64,000 bases of DNA from Clostridium_AM sp900759715 (GCA_900759715.1 CAAEXF010000039.1:1-64000), one strand, 5' to 3'. Numbered from the stretch's first letter, positions 24,660 to 33,419 are shown. A program made the numbers and translations. Notes: generated by a model not told the origin, from the letters alone.

Positions 24660-26075
24660 ATGAGAGAGTATTTAGCAGAGGAGTTTATTATAGACTCGGA
24701 GGTAAGAGAGTCTATAGAAGAGGGAAAGAAAAAGATCAATGACAAAGAGTATGTGATGAGTCTTATTGAAAAGGCAAAAAGTTGTAAGGGACTTACACAC
24801 AGGGAAGCGGCAGTATTATTAAATATTGAGGACAAAGAAATACTAGAGGAAATGTTTAGTGCTGCAAGAAAGATAAAAGAAACTATTTATGGTAATAGAA
24901 TAGTGCTATTTGCGCCACTTTATGTAAGTGACTATTGTGTTAACGGATGTAAATATTGCGGATATAAGTGTTCAAATGAAGATTTCCCAAGAAGAAAATT
25001 AACTATGGATGAGATAAAAGAAGAAATAGAACATATTGAAGCTCTAGGTCACAAAAGAATTGTGCTTGAAGCAGGAGAAGATCCTAAAAATTGCTCTTTA
25101 GATTATATAATCGACTGTATTAAAACTATATATTCAATGAAATTTAAAAACGGAAGTATTAGACGTATAAATATTAACATTGCAGCTACTACTGTAGAAG
25201 ATTACAAAAGATTAAAAGATGCAGAAATAGGAACATATACACTTTTCCAAGAAACATACCATAAACCAACTTATGAAAAATTGCATCCTACTGGACCAAA
25301 ACATAATTATAATTGGCATACTACAGCTATGCATAGAGCAAGAGCTGCAGGTATTGACGACGTAGGAATAGGTGTACTTTATGGTTTATATGATCACCAA
25401 TATGATACTGTGGCTATGCTTATGCATGCTGAACATCTTGAGGAAGCAACAGGGGTTGGTCCACATACTATATCTATGCCAAGATTAAGAGCTGCAGATG
25501 GAGTAGACATTAAAGAGTTTCCATATTTAATTACAGATGAACAGTTTATAAAAATAGTGGCAGTTTTAAGACTTGCGGTTCCATATACTGGAATGATTCT
25601 TTCAACTAGAGAAGAATCAAACTTTAGAGATAAGGTTATATCAGTTGGAATATCACAGATAAGTGCTGGTTCATGTGTAGGGGTTGGAAGCTATTCAGAG
25701 AAGAATGCACTTAAGCATTCTGATGAAAAACCTCAATTTGAAGTAGCTGATCATCGTACGCCATCTGAAATTCTTAAAAATCTTTGTAAATCCGGCTATA
25801 TTCCAAGTTATTGTACTGCATGCTATAGAGCTGGAAGAACTGGCGATAGATTTATGGAGTTTGCAAAGAGTGGCACAATACACAATTTCTGTTTACCTAA
25901 TGCAATATTAACATTTAAAGAATATTTAATAGATTATGCGGATGAGGAATTACGTGCTGTTGGAGTAGAAACTATAGAAAAGAATTTATTAGATATTCCA
26001 GATGAAAGGGTTCGCAGGGAAACAATAGAAAAGCTTGCAAGGATAGAAAAAGGTGAAAGAGATCTAAGATTCTAA
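24660..26075 (+). CDS. hydG: [FeFe]-hydrogenase maturase HydG (tyrosine lyase)
   Basis: 471 aa, full length for HydG. The radical SAM cysteines are C93-x3-C97-x2-C100 (DYCVNGCKYCGY). The C-terminal CX2CX22C set that distinguishes HydG from ThiH is complete: C385, C388 and C411. HydG cleaves tyrosine to provide the CO and CN ligands of the hydrogenase H-cluster, built on an iron site held by the C-terminal motif. The ATG follows GGAGGAATAAAA. No hydE, hydF or hydrogenase gene is in the window. The gene sits between an ABC ATPase and its binding protein, an unexpected neighbourhood. Confidence 0.93.
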   Translation: MREYLAEEFIIDSEVRESIEEGKKKINDKEYVMSLIEKAKSCKGLTHREAAVLLNIEDKEILEEMFSAARKIKETIYGNRIVLFAPLYVSDYCVNGCKYCGYKCSNEDFPRRKLTMDEIKEEIEHIEALGHKRIVLEAGEDPKNCSLDYIIDCIKTIYSMKFKNGSIRRININIAATTVEDYKRLKDAEIGTYTLFQETYHKPTYEKLHPTGPKHNYNWHTTAMHRARAAGIDDVGIGVLYGLYDHQYDTVAMLMHAEHLEEATGVGPHTISMPRLRAADGVDIKEFPYLITDEQFIKIVAVLRLAVPYTGMILSTREESNFRDKVISVGISQISAGSCVGVGSYSEKNALKHSDEKPQFEVADHRTPSEILKNLCKSGYIPSYCTACYRAGRTGDRFMEFAKSGTIHNFCLPNAILTFKEYLIDYADEELRAVGVETIEKNLLDIPDERVRRETIEKLARIEKGERDLRF

Positions 26076-26093
26076 ACTGTAATATCAATATAG

Positions 26094-26163
26094 GAAGCTG
26101 TCTCAAAGTAGAAAAATAGTACAATATATTGTAGCTAAAATTCATTTTGAGACAGCTTCTTTT
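26094..26163 (+). terminator. Long hairpin terminator between hydG and the binding-protein gene
   Basis: 14-bp perfect arms GAAGCTGTCTCAAA / TTTGAGACAGCTTC with a 38-nt loop, followed by TTTTAAATT. It lies within what otherwise looks like one operon, so the binding protein may be transcribed at a reduced level or from its own promoter. Confidence 0.8.
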
Positions 26164-26183
26164 AAATTAGGGGGATAATGTAG

Positions 26184-27179
26184 ATGAAAATTCTAAATAA
26201 GGCAGGTATTATATTTAGCTGCATGCTACTAATTATTGCATCATTAACAGGGTGTGCTTCAACTCAGGGTTCAAAGGATGATAAGAATAAAGAACAATCA
26301 GTAGAGAAGGTTAAAAATATAAATATTTCTTATGTAAAGGCTCCTTTGAATGTACCATCTATAATTGAAAAGAAGAAGAGCTTATTTGAAAATGAGTTTT
26401 CAAAGGACGACATAAAAGTAACTTTCCCTGAAATTACAGAGGGATCAAAAATGACAGAAGCAGTAGCAGCAGGATCTTTGGACTTTTGTAATGCAATAGG
26501 AGCAACCTCTGTCATTATGGCTGCTGCTAATGGAGTAAATATTAAAATAATAGGTATGTACAGCAGAGCACCAAAGGCATTTACAATAATGACTAAGAGC
26601 CCTTCAATAAAAACAGTATCGGATTTAAAAGGGAAAAAGATAGCAGGACCTAAAGGAACTATACTGCACCAACTTCTTCTTGGAGCATTACAGAAGGAAA
26701 ATATGAAAATTGAAGACGTGCAGTTTGTAAATATGGGAATACCTCAAGGTGTTTCTGCTTTAATGTCTGGCAGTGTTGATGTGGCTCTTGTGGCGGGTCC
26801 AGCTGTTCCACAGGCTCTAGAAAAAGGAGCTAGAATAGTTACTACCGGTGAAGGGATATTAGATGCCAGTATAGTAATAGCTGCAAGAGGTGATTTTTTA
26901 GATAAACACTTAGATATAGCTAAAAGATATATGAATGTTCATGAAAAGAGCTTGGATTTTATGAAAAATAACCCAGAAGAAACATATAAATTAGCTTCAG
27001 AGGAAACTAATATATCAATAGATAAGGTTAAGGAAATGTATAACTGGTATGATTTTAATCCGCAAATTACAGATAAGGACATACAAGAATTGGAGAAAAC
27101 TCAAGATTTTCTAAAGGAAAATGGAATGCTAAAAAATACTGTGGGTATAAAAGCATTAATAAAGGACGTAACGAAATAG
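26184..27179 (+). CDS. ABC transporter substrate-binding lipoprotein (SsuA/NMT1-like)
   Basis: 331 aa. Lipoprotein signal: hydrophobic segment ending in the lipobox LTGC (cysteine at about residue 24). The mature part has the NMT1/SsuA-type periplasmic-binding fold, with ITEGSKMTEAVAAGSLDFCN and the SDLKGKKIAGPKGT motif common to sulfonate, taurine and pyrimidine-precursor binders. It pairs with the permease and ATPase 1.6 kb upstream. The ATG follows AGGGGGATAATG. Likely ligands are small organic anions or thiamine-precursor-like compounds; not resolvable here. Confidence 0.9.
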   Translation: MKILNKAGIIFSCMLLIIASLTGCASTQGSKDDKNKEQSVEKVKNINISYVKAPLNVPSIIEKKKSLFENEFSKDDIKVTFPEITEGSKMTEAVAAGSLDFCNAIGATSVIMAAANGVNIKIIGMYSRAPKAFTIMTKSPSIKTVSDLKGKKIAGPKGTILHQLLLGALQKENMKIEDVQFVNMGIPQGVSALMSGSVDVALVAGPAVPQALEKGARIVTTGEGILDASIVIAARGDFLDKHLDIAKRYMNVHEKSLDFMKNNPEETYKLASEETNISIDKVKEMYNWYDFNPQITDKDIQELEKTQDFLKENGMLKNTVGIKALIKDVTK

Positions 27180-27184
27180 GATAA

Positions 27185-27224
27185 AATAGTGATAGGTGAA
27201 GTTTTACCTGTCACTATTTTTTTA
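27185..27224 (+). terminator. Terminator of the ABC/hydG operon
   Basis: Stem AATAGTGATAGGT / ACCTGTCACTATT (one G-U pair) followed by TTTTTT. Confidence 0.88.
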
Positions 27225-27332
27225 TTGATGAAATAAGTCTTAGTTTTAATAACATAATTTGTAATAAAATGATATAATGTAGATAGATAACATTTTCACA
27301 AATAGCATAATTTAATATCGAGGAGGAAGATC

Positions 27333-27938
27333 ATGTTTCTGATGATTGACAACTATGATTCATTTGTGTACAACTTGGTAAGATATTTAGAAGAACTAAA
27401 AGAAGACGTTAAAATCTGTAGAAACGATAAGTTAACTATAGAAGATATAGAGAGAATGCAGCCAGAAGGAATTATAATTTCACCAGGACCTAAATCACCT
27501 GAACAATCCGGTATTTGTGTAGACGTAATTAAAAAATTTAGTGGCAAAATTCCCATTCTAGGAATATGTCTTGGACATCAAAGTATAGGATATGCCTTTA
27601 ATGCAAATATAGTTAAAGGTGAGGAGCCTGTACATGGAAAGGTGTTTGAAGTTTATCATAAAAATAGTGGAGTATTTAAAAAAATTAAAAACCCAGTAAA
27701 AGTTACAAGATATCATTCCTTGATAATAGATAGAAAGACCATACCGGAATGCCTTGAAGTAACTTGCGAAACTTCTGATGGAGTGGTAATGGGAATTAGA
27801 CATAAGGAATACCTTGTTGAAGGTGTGCAGTTTCATCCTGAAGCAGAACTTACAGAGTGCGGACACCAGATGCTTAAAAGCTTTTTAGAAGAAGCAAGAG
27901 AATTTAATAAGTTTAGGTATCTTCAAAAAAATAAATAG
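27333..27938 (+). CDS. pabA: Aminodeoxychorismate synthase, glutamine amidotransferase subunit
   Basis: 201 aa class-I glutamine amidotransferase. It has IDNYDSFVYNLVRYL at the N-terminus, the oxyanion segment SPGPKSPEQSG, the nucleophile cysteine in LGICLGHQSIGYAF (near residue 79) and the HxE pair in EGVQFHPEA. It supplies ammonia to PabB. By sequence alone it could be TrpG, but the next gene is PabB-like and pabC and folP follow, so folate (p-aminobenzoate) synthesis is the likely role. The ATG follows GAGGAGG. Confidence 0.92.
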   Translation: MFLMIDNYDSFVYNLVRYLEELKEDVKICRNDKLTIEDIERMQPEGIIISPGPKSPEQSGICVDVIKKFSGKIPILGICLGHQSIGYAFNANIVKGEEPVHGKVFEVYHKNSGVFKKIKNPVKVTRYHSLIIDRKTIPECLEVTCETSDGVVMGIRHKEYLVEGVQFHPEAELTECGHQMLKSFLEEAREFNKFRYLQKNK

Positions 27939-28003
27939 TTAGTATGCTAGTATGTTTTTGGAGGATATCTTAGATAAAAATAAATGAACTGGGGGATAGC
28001 TAT

Positions 28004-29353
28004 ATGCAGGTTTTAGTTGAAGAAATAAAAACAGAGCTGGATGCTTTTGATATATATTCATTATTTAAAGAGGATAAAACAGCTGCAATTTTAGACAGTG
28101 CTATGTCATATGAAAATTTAGGAAGATACTCCTTTGTAGGGTTAAATCCTTTCACTACATTTAAATATGAAGAAAAAACATGCACTATAAATGGAGAAAA
28201 GGTTAGTGGAGAACCTTTTGAAGAACTTAAAAAGCTTATTAATACATATAAAGTAGAAAATAATACGAAACTCCCATATATAGCAGGAGCTATTGGATAC
28301 TTTTCATATGATTTAGGAAGAACTATAGAGGAGCTTCCTATTATGGCTTTAGAAGAGGTAAAAATACCTGATTGCTATTTTTATTTCTATGATAATGCTA
28401 TTGTAGTTGACAATCTAGAAAAGAAAACCTATATTACTGGTTTAGGGATATTAAAGTCAAGTGAAAATAGTGTTGGAGAAATAAGGGGCAGAATATTAAA
28501 AGGGAATAGGGTTAAATATGATGAATTAAATAAAAGCTATACAGAATTTACATCAAACTTTGGCAAAGACGAGTACATAGATACTGTAGAAAAGGTTAGG
28601 CAGTATATAAGAACTGGAGATATATACATCACTAATTTAACTCAAAGATTTTGTTGTGATACAACAAAAGATCCTTATGAGGTTTATAAAAATTTAAGAC
28701 ACATAAATCCAGCACCTTTTGCAGGATTTATGAATATTGAGGACTTCAGCATTGTATCATCTTCACCAGAGAGATTCTTAGAGATAAAAAATAATATTGT
28801 TGAGACAAGACCTATTAAGGGTACAAGGCCCAGAGGAAGAAATTGTGAAGAAGATTTGAAAAATAAGCTGGAGCTTATAAATAGTGAAAAGGATAAATCA
28901 GAGTTATTGATGATTGTAGACTTAGAGAGAAATGATTTGAGTAAAGTTTGTAAGCCTTTTTCCGTGAAAGTTACGGAATTATTTAAATTAGAAGAATACA
29001 GTACAGTATTTCATCTAGTGTCAACTGTAGTAGGAGAACTTAGAGATGAATATACTGCAGTAGATTGTCTAAAAGCTTGTTTTCCAGGAGGGTCTATAAC
29101 TGGAGCACCTAAAGTTAGAGCTATGGAGGTTATAGAAGAATTAGAGCCTACAAGAAGAAACATATATACAGGATGTATAGGATATTTCGGATTTGACGGA
29201 AATGCTGACTTCAACATAATTATAAGAACCATACTTATGAAAGACAAAAAAGCTTATCTTGGAGTTGGCGGAGGAATTACATGGGAGTCTCTAAAAGAAG
29301 CGGAATATCAAGAAACCCTAGATAAAGCTAAAGCTTTAATGAGAGTGCTATAG
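28004..29353 (+). CDS. pabB: Aminodeoxychorismate synthase, component I
   Basis: 449 aa chorismate-utilising enzyme. The motif RPIKGTRPRGR carries the lysine that PabB uses as nucleophile (TrpE has alanine at this position), which separates it from anthranilate synthase. Other conserved blocks: DIYITNLTQRF, SSSPERFLE, LMIVDLERNDL and CFPGGSITGAPKVRAMEVIEELE. It makes 4-amino-4-deoxychorismate from chorismate with ammonia from PabA. The ATG follows TGGGGGATAG. Confidence 0.95.
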   Translation: MQVLVEEIKTELDAFDIYSLFKEDKTAAILDSAMSYENLGRYSFVGLNPFTTFKYEEKTCTINGEKVSGEPFEELKKLINTYKVENNTKLPYIAGAIGYFSYDLGRTIEELPIMALEEVKIPDCYFYFYDNAIVVDNLEKKTYITGLGILKSSENSVGEIRGRILKGNRVKYDELNKSYTEFTSNFGKDEYIDTVEKVRQYIRTGDIYITNLTQRFCCDTTKDPYEVYKNLRHINPAPFAGFMNIEDFSIVSSSPERFLEIKNNIVETRPIKGTRPRGRNCEEDLKNKLELINSEKDKSELLMIVDLERNDLSKVCKPFSVKVTELFKLEEYSTVFHLVSTVVGELRDEYTAVDCLKACFPGGSITGAPKVRAMEVIEELEPTRRNIYTGCIGYFGFDGNADFNIIIRTILMKDKKAYLGVGGGITWESLKEAEYQETLDKAKALMRVL

Positions 29354-29370
29354 ATGCAATTCGTAAAATA

Positions 29371-29603
29371 AAAAAATTACGACGTAATTTTTTTAGAGGA
29401 CAATTGACAGAGGACAGAGGACAGTGAAGGAGAGTTTTCTTCCTTACGTCAGAAAACTATTATATTTTTAAGCTCGTTTCGCTAAGGCGAAACATCGATT
29501 CATAGTATAAATTAAAGATTTTTCGCAGCGCAAGGTCGAGAAATCCTCCTTCATTGTCCTCTGTCAATTGTCCTCTGTCCTCTAAATTTTGCGTCGCAAA
29601 ATT
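29371..29603. mobile_element. MITE-like inverted-repeat element between pabB and pabC
   Basis: 39-bp imperfect inverted arms (29394-29432 and 29546-29584) built from reiterated GAGGACA/ATTGACAG modules. Each is flanked outward by a small hairpin: AAAAAATTAC-GAC-GTAATTTTTT on the left and AATTTTGC-GTC-GCAAAATT on the right. The interior (about 110 bp) holds further hairpins, GTTTTCT/AGAAAAC and GTTTCGC/GCGAAAC, and no reading frame. Symmetry, size near 230 bp and lack of coding capacity fit a non-autonomous miniature element or a dispersed palindromic repeat. It separates pabC from pabAB. Confidence 0.7.
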
Positions 29604-29625
29604 CTTAAAAGGTGTGATAATACTT

Positions 29626-30384
29626 ATGATAGTTTTAAATGGAGAACTGATAGACGGACAAAAAGTTTTCTTAGATCAAGGTTTTTATTTTGGAAGAGGA
29701 CTTTTTGAAACTATATTAGTTAAGAATAAGCCAGTGTTTCTTAAAGAGCATTTGAATAGAATAAATAATGACCTTAAAGTTATAGGGATTAATAGATACA
29801 TAGAAGAAGATGATGTAATAGATGCGATAGATAAATTAAAATCTACAGATCGTATTTTAAAATTAGTGGCCACAGAGAAAAATGTTATTTTCACTGATAG
29901 AAAAAACAGTTATTCAAAAGAACAATATGAAAAGGGCTTTAGTGTAAAAATAAGTTCTATAAGAAGAAATAAGTATTCAACAATGACTTATTTAAAGTCA
30001 CTAAATTATCTTGAAAATATTTTGGAACACGATAAATGCATTGATGAAGGTTATAATGAAGTATTATTTTTAAATACGGAAGATAATTTGGCAGAGGGTA
30101 GTATTTCAAATGTATATTTTATTAAAAACGACAAAATATATACGCCATCTATTGATTGTGGGTTGCTTAATGGGACAGTAAGAAAATTCATTATAAACAA
30201 TTTTGAAGTAGTAGAAGGAAAATTTCAAAAAGAAGATTTAATAACTTCTGATGGTATTTTTTTAACTAATAGCGTTATGGGGATTATGAAGGTATCAACT
30301 CTGTGTAATAAGGAGTTTCAAGATAATATTATTATAGAAAATTTAAGACAATATTATGAAAATTATATAAAAGAAAAATATTAA
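29626..30384 (+). CDS. pabC: Aminodeoxychorismate lyase
   Basis: 252 aa PLP fold-type IV enzyme. Motifs: FYFGRGLFETILV near the N-terminus, the PLP lysine in YLKSLNYLENIL, DNLAEGSISNVYFIKNDKIYTPS, and the C-terminal LTNSVMGI. It releases pyruvate from aminodeoxychorismate to give p-aminobenzoate. The frame stays open upstream into the repeat element, but the ATG at 29626 follows AAAAGGTGTGAT and gives the normal N-terminus MIVLNGE. It lies between the inverted-repeat element and folP. Confidence 0.92.
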   Translation: MIVLNGELIDGQKVFLDQGFYFGRGLFETILVKNKPVFLKEHLNRINNDLKVIGINRYIEEDDVIDAIDKLKSTDRILKLVATEKNVIFTDRKNSYSKEQYEKGFSVKISSIRRNKYSTMTYLKSLNYLENILEHDKCIDEGYNEVLFLNTEDNLAEGSISNVYFIKNDKIYTPSIDCGLLNGTVRKFIINNFEVVEGKFQKEDLITSDGIFLTNSVMGIMKVSTLCNKEFQDNIIIENLRQYYENYIKEKY

Positions 30385-30416
30385 CAAGGAGGGAATCTGG
30401 AATATTAGTTGAGGAT

Positions 30417-30467
30417 TATAGGGTCACTTGTCGGTAAGTCAACTTATACCTAATTTGTTTCCCTATA
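30417..30467 (+). other. Structured spacer between pabC and folP
   Basis: A 7-bp pair TATAGGG / CCCTATA encloses about 37 nt that can fold further (GGTA-AGT / ACT-TATACC). A GGAGGG right after the pabC stop (30388) has no start codon at useful spacing, and folP itself has no clear ribosome binding site. The segment may bring that GGAGGG near the folP start or act as a translational control. It does not match the tetrahydrofolate riboswitch as I know it. Confidence 0.4.
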
Positions 30468-30495
30468 TATAAAGCCACAGCTAGCCAGAAATACT

Positions 30496-31317
30496 ATGAC
30501 AAAAATAATGAGAATAGGAAAAAAAGACTTTGAACTTGGTAAAAGAACGTACATAATGGGTATACTTAATGTTACCCCAGATTCATTTTCTGATGGTGGA
30601 AGATTTAATGATATAGAAATAGCAATAAATCACGCTAAGGAAATGGTAGCCGAAGGTGCAGATATAATAGATATAGGAGGAGAGTCCACAAGACCTAATC
30701 ATGATCCTGTATCAGAAGAAGAGGAATTAGAAAGAGTCATTCCTGTAATTAGAGCATTGTCTAAGGGAATAGATGTACCAATATCAATTGATACCTATAA
30801 AGGTAAAGTTGCAGAGATGGCAGTAAAAGAAGGAGCGGCACTAATAAATGATGTTTGGGGATTTAAGAAAGATCCATATATTGCAGAAGTAGCTGCGAAG
30901 TACAATGTGCCATGCTGCTTAATGCATAATAGAGACAATAGGAATTATATCAACCTTATGGAAGATGTTTTAAAGGATTTGGAGGAAAGTGTAAACATAG
31001 CGTTAAAGGCTGGAGTAAAGCCAGAAAATATAATATTAGATCCAGGTATAGGCTTTGCAAAGGATTATGAAGAAAATTTAATTGTAATGGATAATTTAGA
31101 AGAATTAAATAAATTGGGATATCCAGTGCTTTTGGCAACTTCCAGAAAATCGATGATTGGAAATGCTTTAAACTTACCATCGGACGAAAGAGTTGAAGGT
31201 ACGGTTGCCACTACTGTTATAGGAATTATGAAGGGATATGATTTTGTTAGGGTACACGATATAAAAGCAAATAAGAGAGCTGCAGTTATGACTGATGCTA
31301 TAGTTAGAAGAAAGTAG
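30496..31317 (+). CDS. folP: Dihydropteroate synthase
   Basis: 273 aa TIM barrel. It has MGILNVTPDSFSDGGRF, DIIDIGGESTRP, the ISIDTYKG strand, LINDVWG, LMHNR, the DPGIGF loop and the C-terminal VRVHDI, all family signatures. It joins p-aminobenzoate (from PabABC upstream) to the pterin diphosphate. The start could be 30496 or the ATG at 30508; neither has a good ribosome binding site, which is unusual in this window. It is followed by a strong terminator. Confidence 0.96.
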   Translation: MTKIMRIGKKDFELGKRTYIMGILNVTPDSFSDGGRFNDIEIAINHAKEMVAEGADIIDIGGESTRPNHDPVSEEEELERVIPVIRALSKGIDVPISIDTYKGKVAEMAVKEGAALINDVWGFKKDPYIAEVAAKYNVPCCLMHNRDNRNYINLMEDVLKDLEESVNIALKAGVKPENIILDPGIGFAKDYEENLIVMDNLEELNKLGYPVLLATSRKSMIGNALNLPSDERVEGTVATTVIGIMKGYDFVRVHDIKANKRAAVMTDAIVRRK

Positions 31318-31330
31318 TATTTAAACTAAG

Positions 31331-31356
31331 AAAAGGAGGGGACACCCTCCTTTTAA
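31331..31356 (+). terminator. Terminator after folP
   Basis: 10-bp perfect stem AAAAGGAGGG / CCCTCCTTTT with the 4-nt loop GACA. No other feature seen in 31357-31554. Confidence 0.85.
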
Positions 31357-31554
31357 ATTATAAAATTTTAATACTGAAAATTAATTTATATACTTATAAA
31401 TTAAAAGAATAAACAAGGCCTATTTTGAATATAAAATATTAATAACTATTTCCGTTATGAAAATTAGTACATAAATATCACAAATTAGCTGCATTATAAA
31501 TAAATTAAATAATAATCTAAAATTATTTTATAATGGTAAAGGGGGTATTGATGT

Positions 31555-31827
31555 ATGGACATACTTCAAGAGATAAATGGGCAGGATCTTAGGAGAAAGG
31601 CTGTTGATGAATTAATTGAAGTTCAAAATAAAATAATAAATGACTGCTTAGATAGATATAATTTTTATAAAGTTGAGCTTGAGAAAATAAATATACTGGA
31701 AAGTCTAGCAGGCAATATTATTGAAGGTGAAGAGAAAAGAAACAAATATACTTCGGAAATTGATGGTGCTCTAAAAGAGGCTAAACAAGCCATAAGTTTA
31801 AAAATGAAGCTTGAAAATCTTAAATAG
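31555..31827 (+). CDS. Small coiled-coil protein, unknown
   Basis: 90 aa, almost fully helical and charged (VDELIEVQNKIINDCLDRYNFYKVELEKINILESL), with one cysteine. No membrane span. The ATG at 31555 follows AAAGGGGG at about 11 bases. A hairpin follows. Nothing in the sequence suggests a specific function. Confidence 0.6.
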   Translation: MDILQEINGQDLRRKAVDELIEVQNKIINDCLDRYNFYKVELEKINILESLAGNIIEGEEKRNKYTSEIDGALKEAKQAISLKMKLENLK

Positions 31828-31849
31828 GCAATGAAGCTTTTATAAAAAA

Positions 31850-32022
31850 CAAAACAACTCTTATTAGAGCTGTTTTGTATATGATATATTTAAATGGGGA
31901 GTCAAATAACTATAACAGTATTAAACTGTTATTTAAATTTTAACCAATTGATAAAATATTATACATTATGCTATGTAATTAAGTAAAAAAGTCAGATAGA
32001 ATAATACACTATCTGACTTTTT
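31850..32022 (+). terminator. Two successive terminator hairpins in a gene-free gap
   Basis: First: CAAAACAACTC / GAGCTGTTTTG (31850-31877, one mismatch). Second: GTCAGATAG / CTATCTGAC flanked by A- and T-runs (31986-32022), a good terminator followed by TTTTTATTTTT. Between them lies a short inverted repeat AACAGT/ACTGTT near 31915-31930. The second terminator has no gene directly before it, so a short unannotated transcript between the two is possible. Confidence 0.6.
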
Positions 32023-32133
32023 ATTTTTAATTTTTCAATAAGTAGAGAGTTATACTCTTCAAAATTGTATGTTATAAGCGAAATAGATAATATATAATTT
32101 TAAATAATATGGAATAGTAATGGGAGGTACGTA

Positions 32134-32463
32134 ATGACACGTGAACAGTTAGAAGAAATTTTAAATTCCTTTATAGGCAAAAAAATTGTAATTAAAATGA
32201 ATTCAGATTATTGCAGTTGTATAACTTGTATGCAGCTAAACTCCATTGAATTCTCAGAAGGAGTTAAAGAGAGTAGGGTTAGCAGCAGTTTCATTAAATA
32301 CAGCAATGTAAGTATATCAGATGAAAAGGGAAGGTTTGTAATTGAATATGAAGATGTTGAAAATATTAAATATAAGGATACTGATAGAGGTCAATTATAT
32401 GAATTTCAATTAATATATAGAGATGGAACAAAGATTCAATTTTATTCCGAGGAAGTATTCTAA
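32134..32463 (+). CDS. Hypothetical protein, 109 aa
   Basis: Predicted alternating strands, with a DYCSCITCMQL segment (three cysteines within six residues, positions about 29-34) that could hold a metal or a disulfide. The ATG follows GGGAGGT at 7 bases, and the gene is followed by an 11-12 bp hairpin (32473-32503). The beta-rich pattern ending in LYEFQLIYRDGTKIQFYSEEVF suggests a small barrel. Family not recognised. Confidence 0.6.
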   Translation: MTREQLEEILNSFIGKKIVIKMNSDYCSCITCMQLNSIEFSEGVKESRVSSSFIKYSNVSISDEKGRFVIEYEDVENIKYKDTDRGQLYEFQLIYRDGTKIQFYSEEVF

Positions 32464-32577
32464 AAATATTAAGAGATAATTGAGATATAAACTCAATTAT
32501 CTCTATACTTCATAACATGAATATACCTCCAGATAAGTAAACTACATTACTATAATATTCAGGAGGTTTAAAAAAAT

Positions 32578-32606
32578 TATGAAGGATTATCAATAAATCC
32601 TTCATA
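32578..32606 (-). terminator. Terminator of the rubrerythrin gene
   Basis: 11-bp stem TATGAAGGATT / AATCCTTCATA; on the minus strand it is followed by AATTTTTTT. Confidence 0.85.
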
Positions 32607-32630
32607 AAAGTATGTTTTGAGATGATTTTT

Positions 32631-33215
32631 TTAATAATTTTCTACAAACACTTCAAAATATCCTTGTGGATGTGCACAAGCAGGACATGCTAATGGAGCG
32701 CCTTCACCCTCATGGATGTATCCACAGTTATTACATTTCCATAAAACAGTTTCATTTTTTGTAAATGCCATATTATTATTTAAATTATCAAGTAACTTTC
32801 TATATCTCGCTTCGTGGTGCTTTTCTACTTCAGCTATTTTATTAAAAACCGCTGATACAGCTGGAAAACCTTCTTCTTCAGCAGTCTTTGCAAATTCAGG
32901 GTAAAGGTCTGTCCATTCTTCATTCTCACCCTTTGCCGCTGCAAGAAGATTTGTTTTAGTATCTCCTAGAGAAACAGGGAATGCTGCATTTATTTCTACT
33001 GTTTCTCCTTTTAAGTCTTCATTTAGAAATTTAAAAAATCTTTTTGCGTGCTCTTTTTCATTTTCAGCTGTTTCTATAAACAAATTAGAAATTTGTATAT
33101 ATCCTTCTTTTTTTGCAGCAGAAGCATAATAGGAGTATCTGTTTCTTGCTTGTGATTCTCCTGCAAATGCCTTCATTAAGTTTTCAGCAGTTTTTGTACC
33201 TTTCAATGATTTCAT
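32631..33215 (-). CDS. rbr: Rubrerythrin
   Basis: 194 aa. An N-terminal ferritin-like four-helix domain (about 1-145) carries the diiron EAGESQARNRY, EIAEVEKHHEARY and ENEKEHAKRFF glutamate/histidine motifs. A C-terminal rubredoxin domain has WKCNNCGY and ACPACAHP (CX2C pairs). Rubrerythrins act as NADH-linked hydrogen-peroxide reductases in anaerobes. The ATG follows AAGGAGGAG. Monocistronic. A likely oxygen-stress protein of this strict anaerobe. Confidence 0.96.
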   Translation of the reverse strand: MKSLKGTKTAENLMKAFAGESQARNRYSYYASAAKKEGYIQISNLFIETAENEKEHAKRFFKFLNEDLKGETVEINAAFPVSLGDTKTNLLAAAKGENEEWTDLYPEFAKTAEEEGFPAVSAVFNKIAEVEKHHEARYRKLLDNLNNNMAFTKNETVLWKCNNCGYIHEGEGAPLACPACAHPQGYFEVFVENY

Positions 33216-33393
33216 AAAAACTCCTCCTTAAAAGAATGTATATTTACTACATTCTACAAACATCTTATTTATTCCTCTTGATTTTCAGAAAGTTAATAAA
33301 GTAGCTCATTGAAAAGTACATTATATACATCTTTTTCATAGTATTAATATGGAAGTAGGTGTTTAATATTTTACAAAAAATAGTGAAAAAATT

Positions 33394-33419
33394 ATAACTG
33401 CAGCTTAAACTGCAGTTAT
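33394..33419 (-). terminator. Terminator of the His/Met-rich gene
   Basis: 10-bp stem ATAACTGCAG / CTGCAGTTAT with a 6-nt loop; T-run on the minus strand. Confidence 0.85.

Noticed and set aside
29554..29625. N-terminal extension of PabC into the repeat element
   Set aside because: The upstream in-frame codons translate the inverted-repeat arm; the ATG at 29626 has a ribosome binding site and gives the normal family N-terminus.
30385..30495. Tetrahydrofolate riboswitch before folP
   Set aside because: The conserved blocks I know for the folT-type aptamer are not found; only simple stems are visible.
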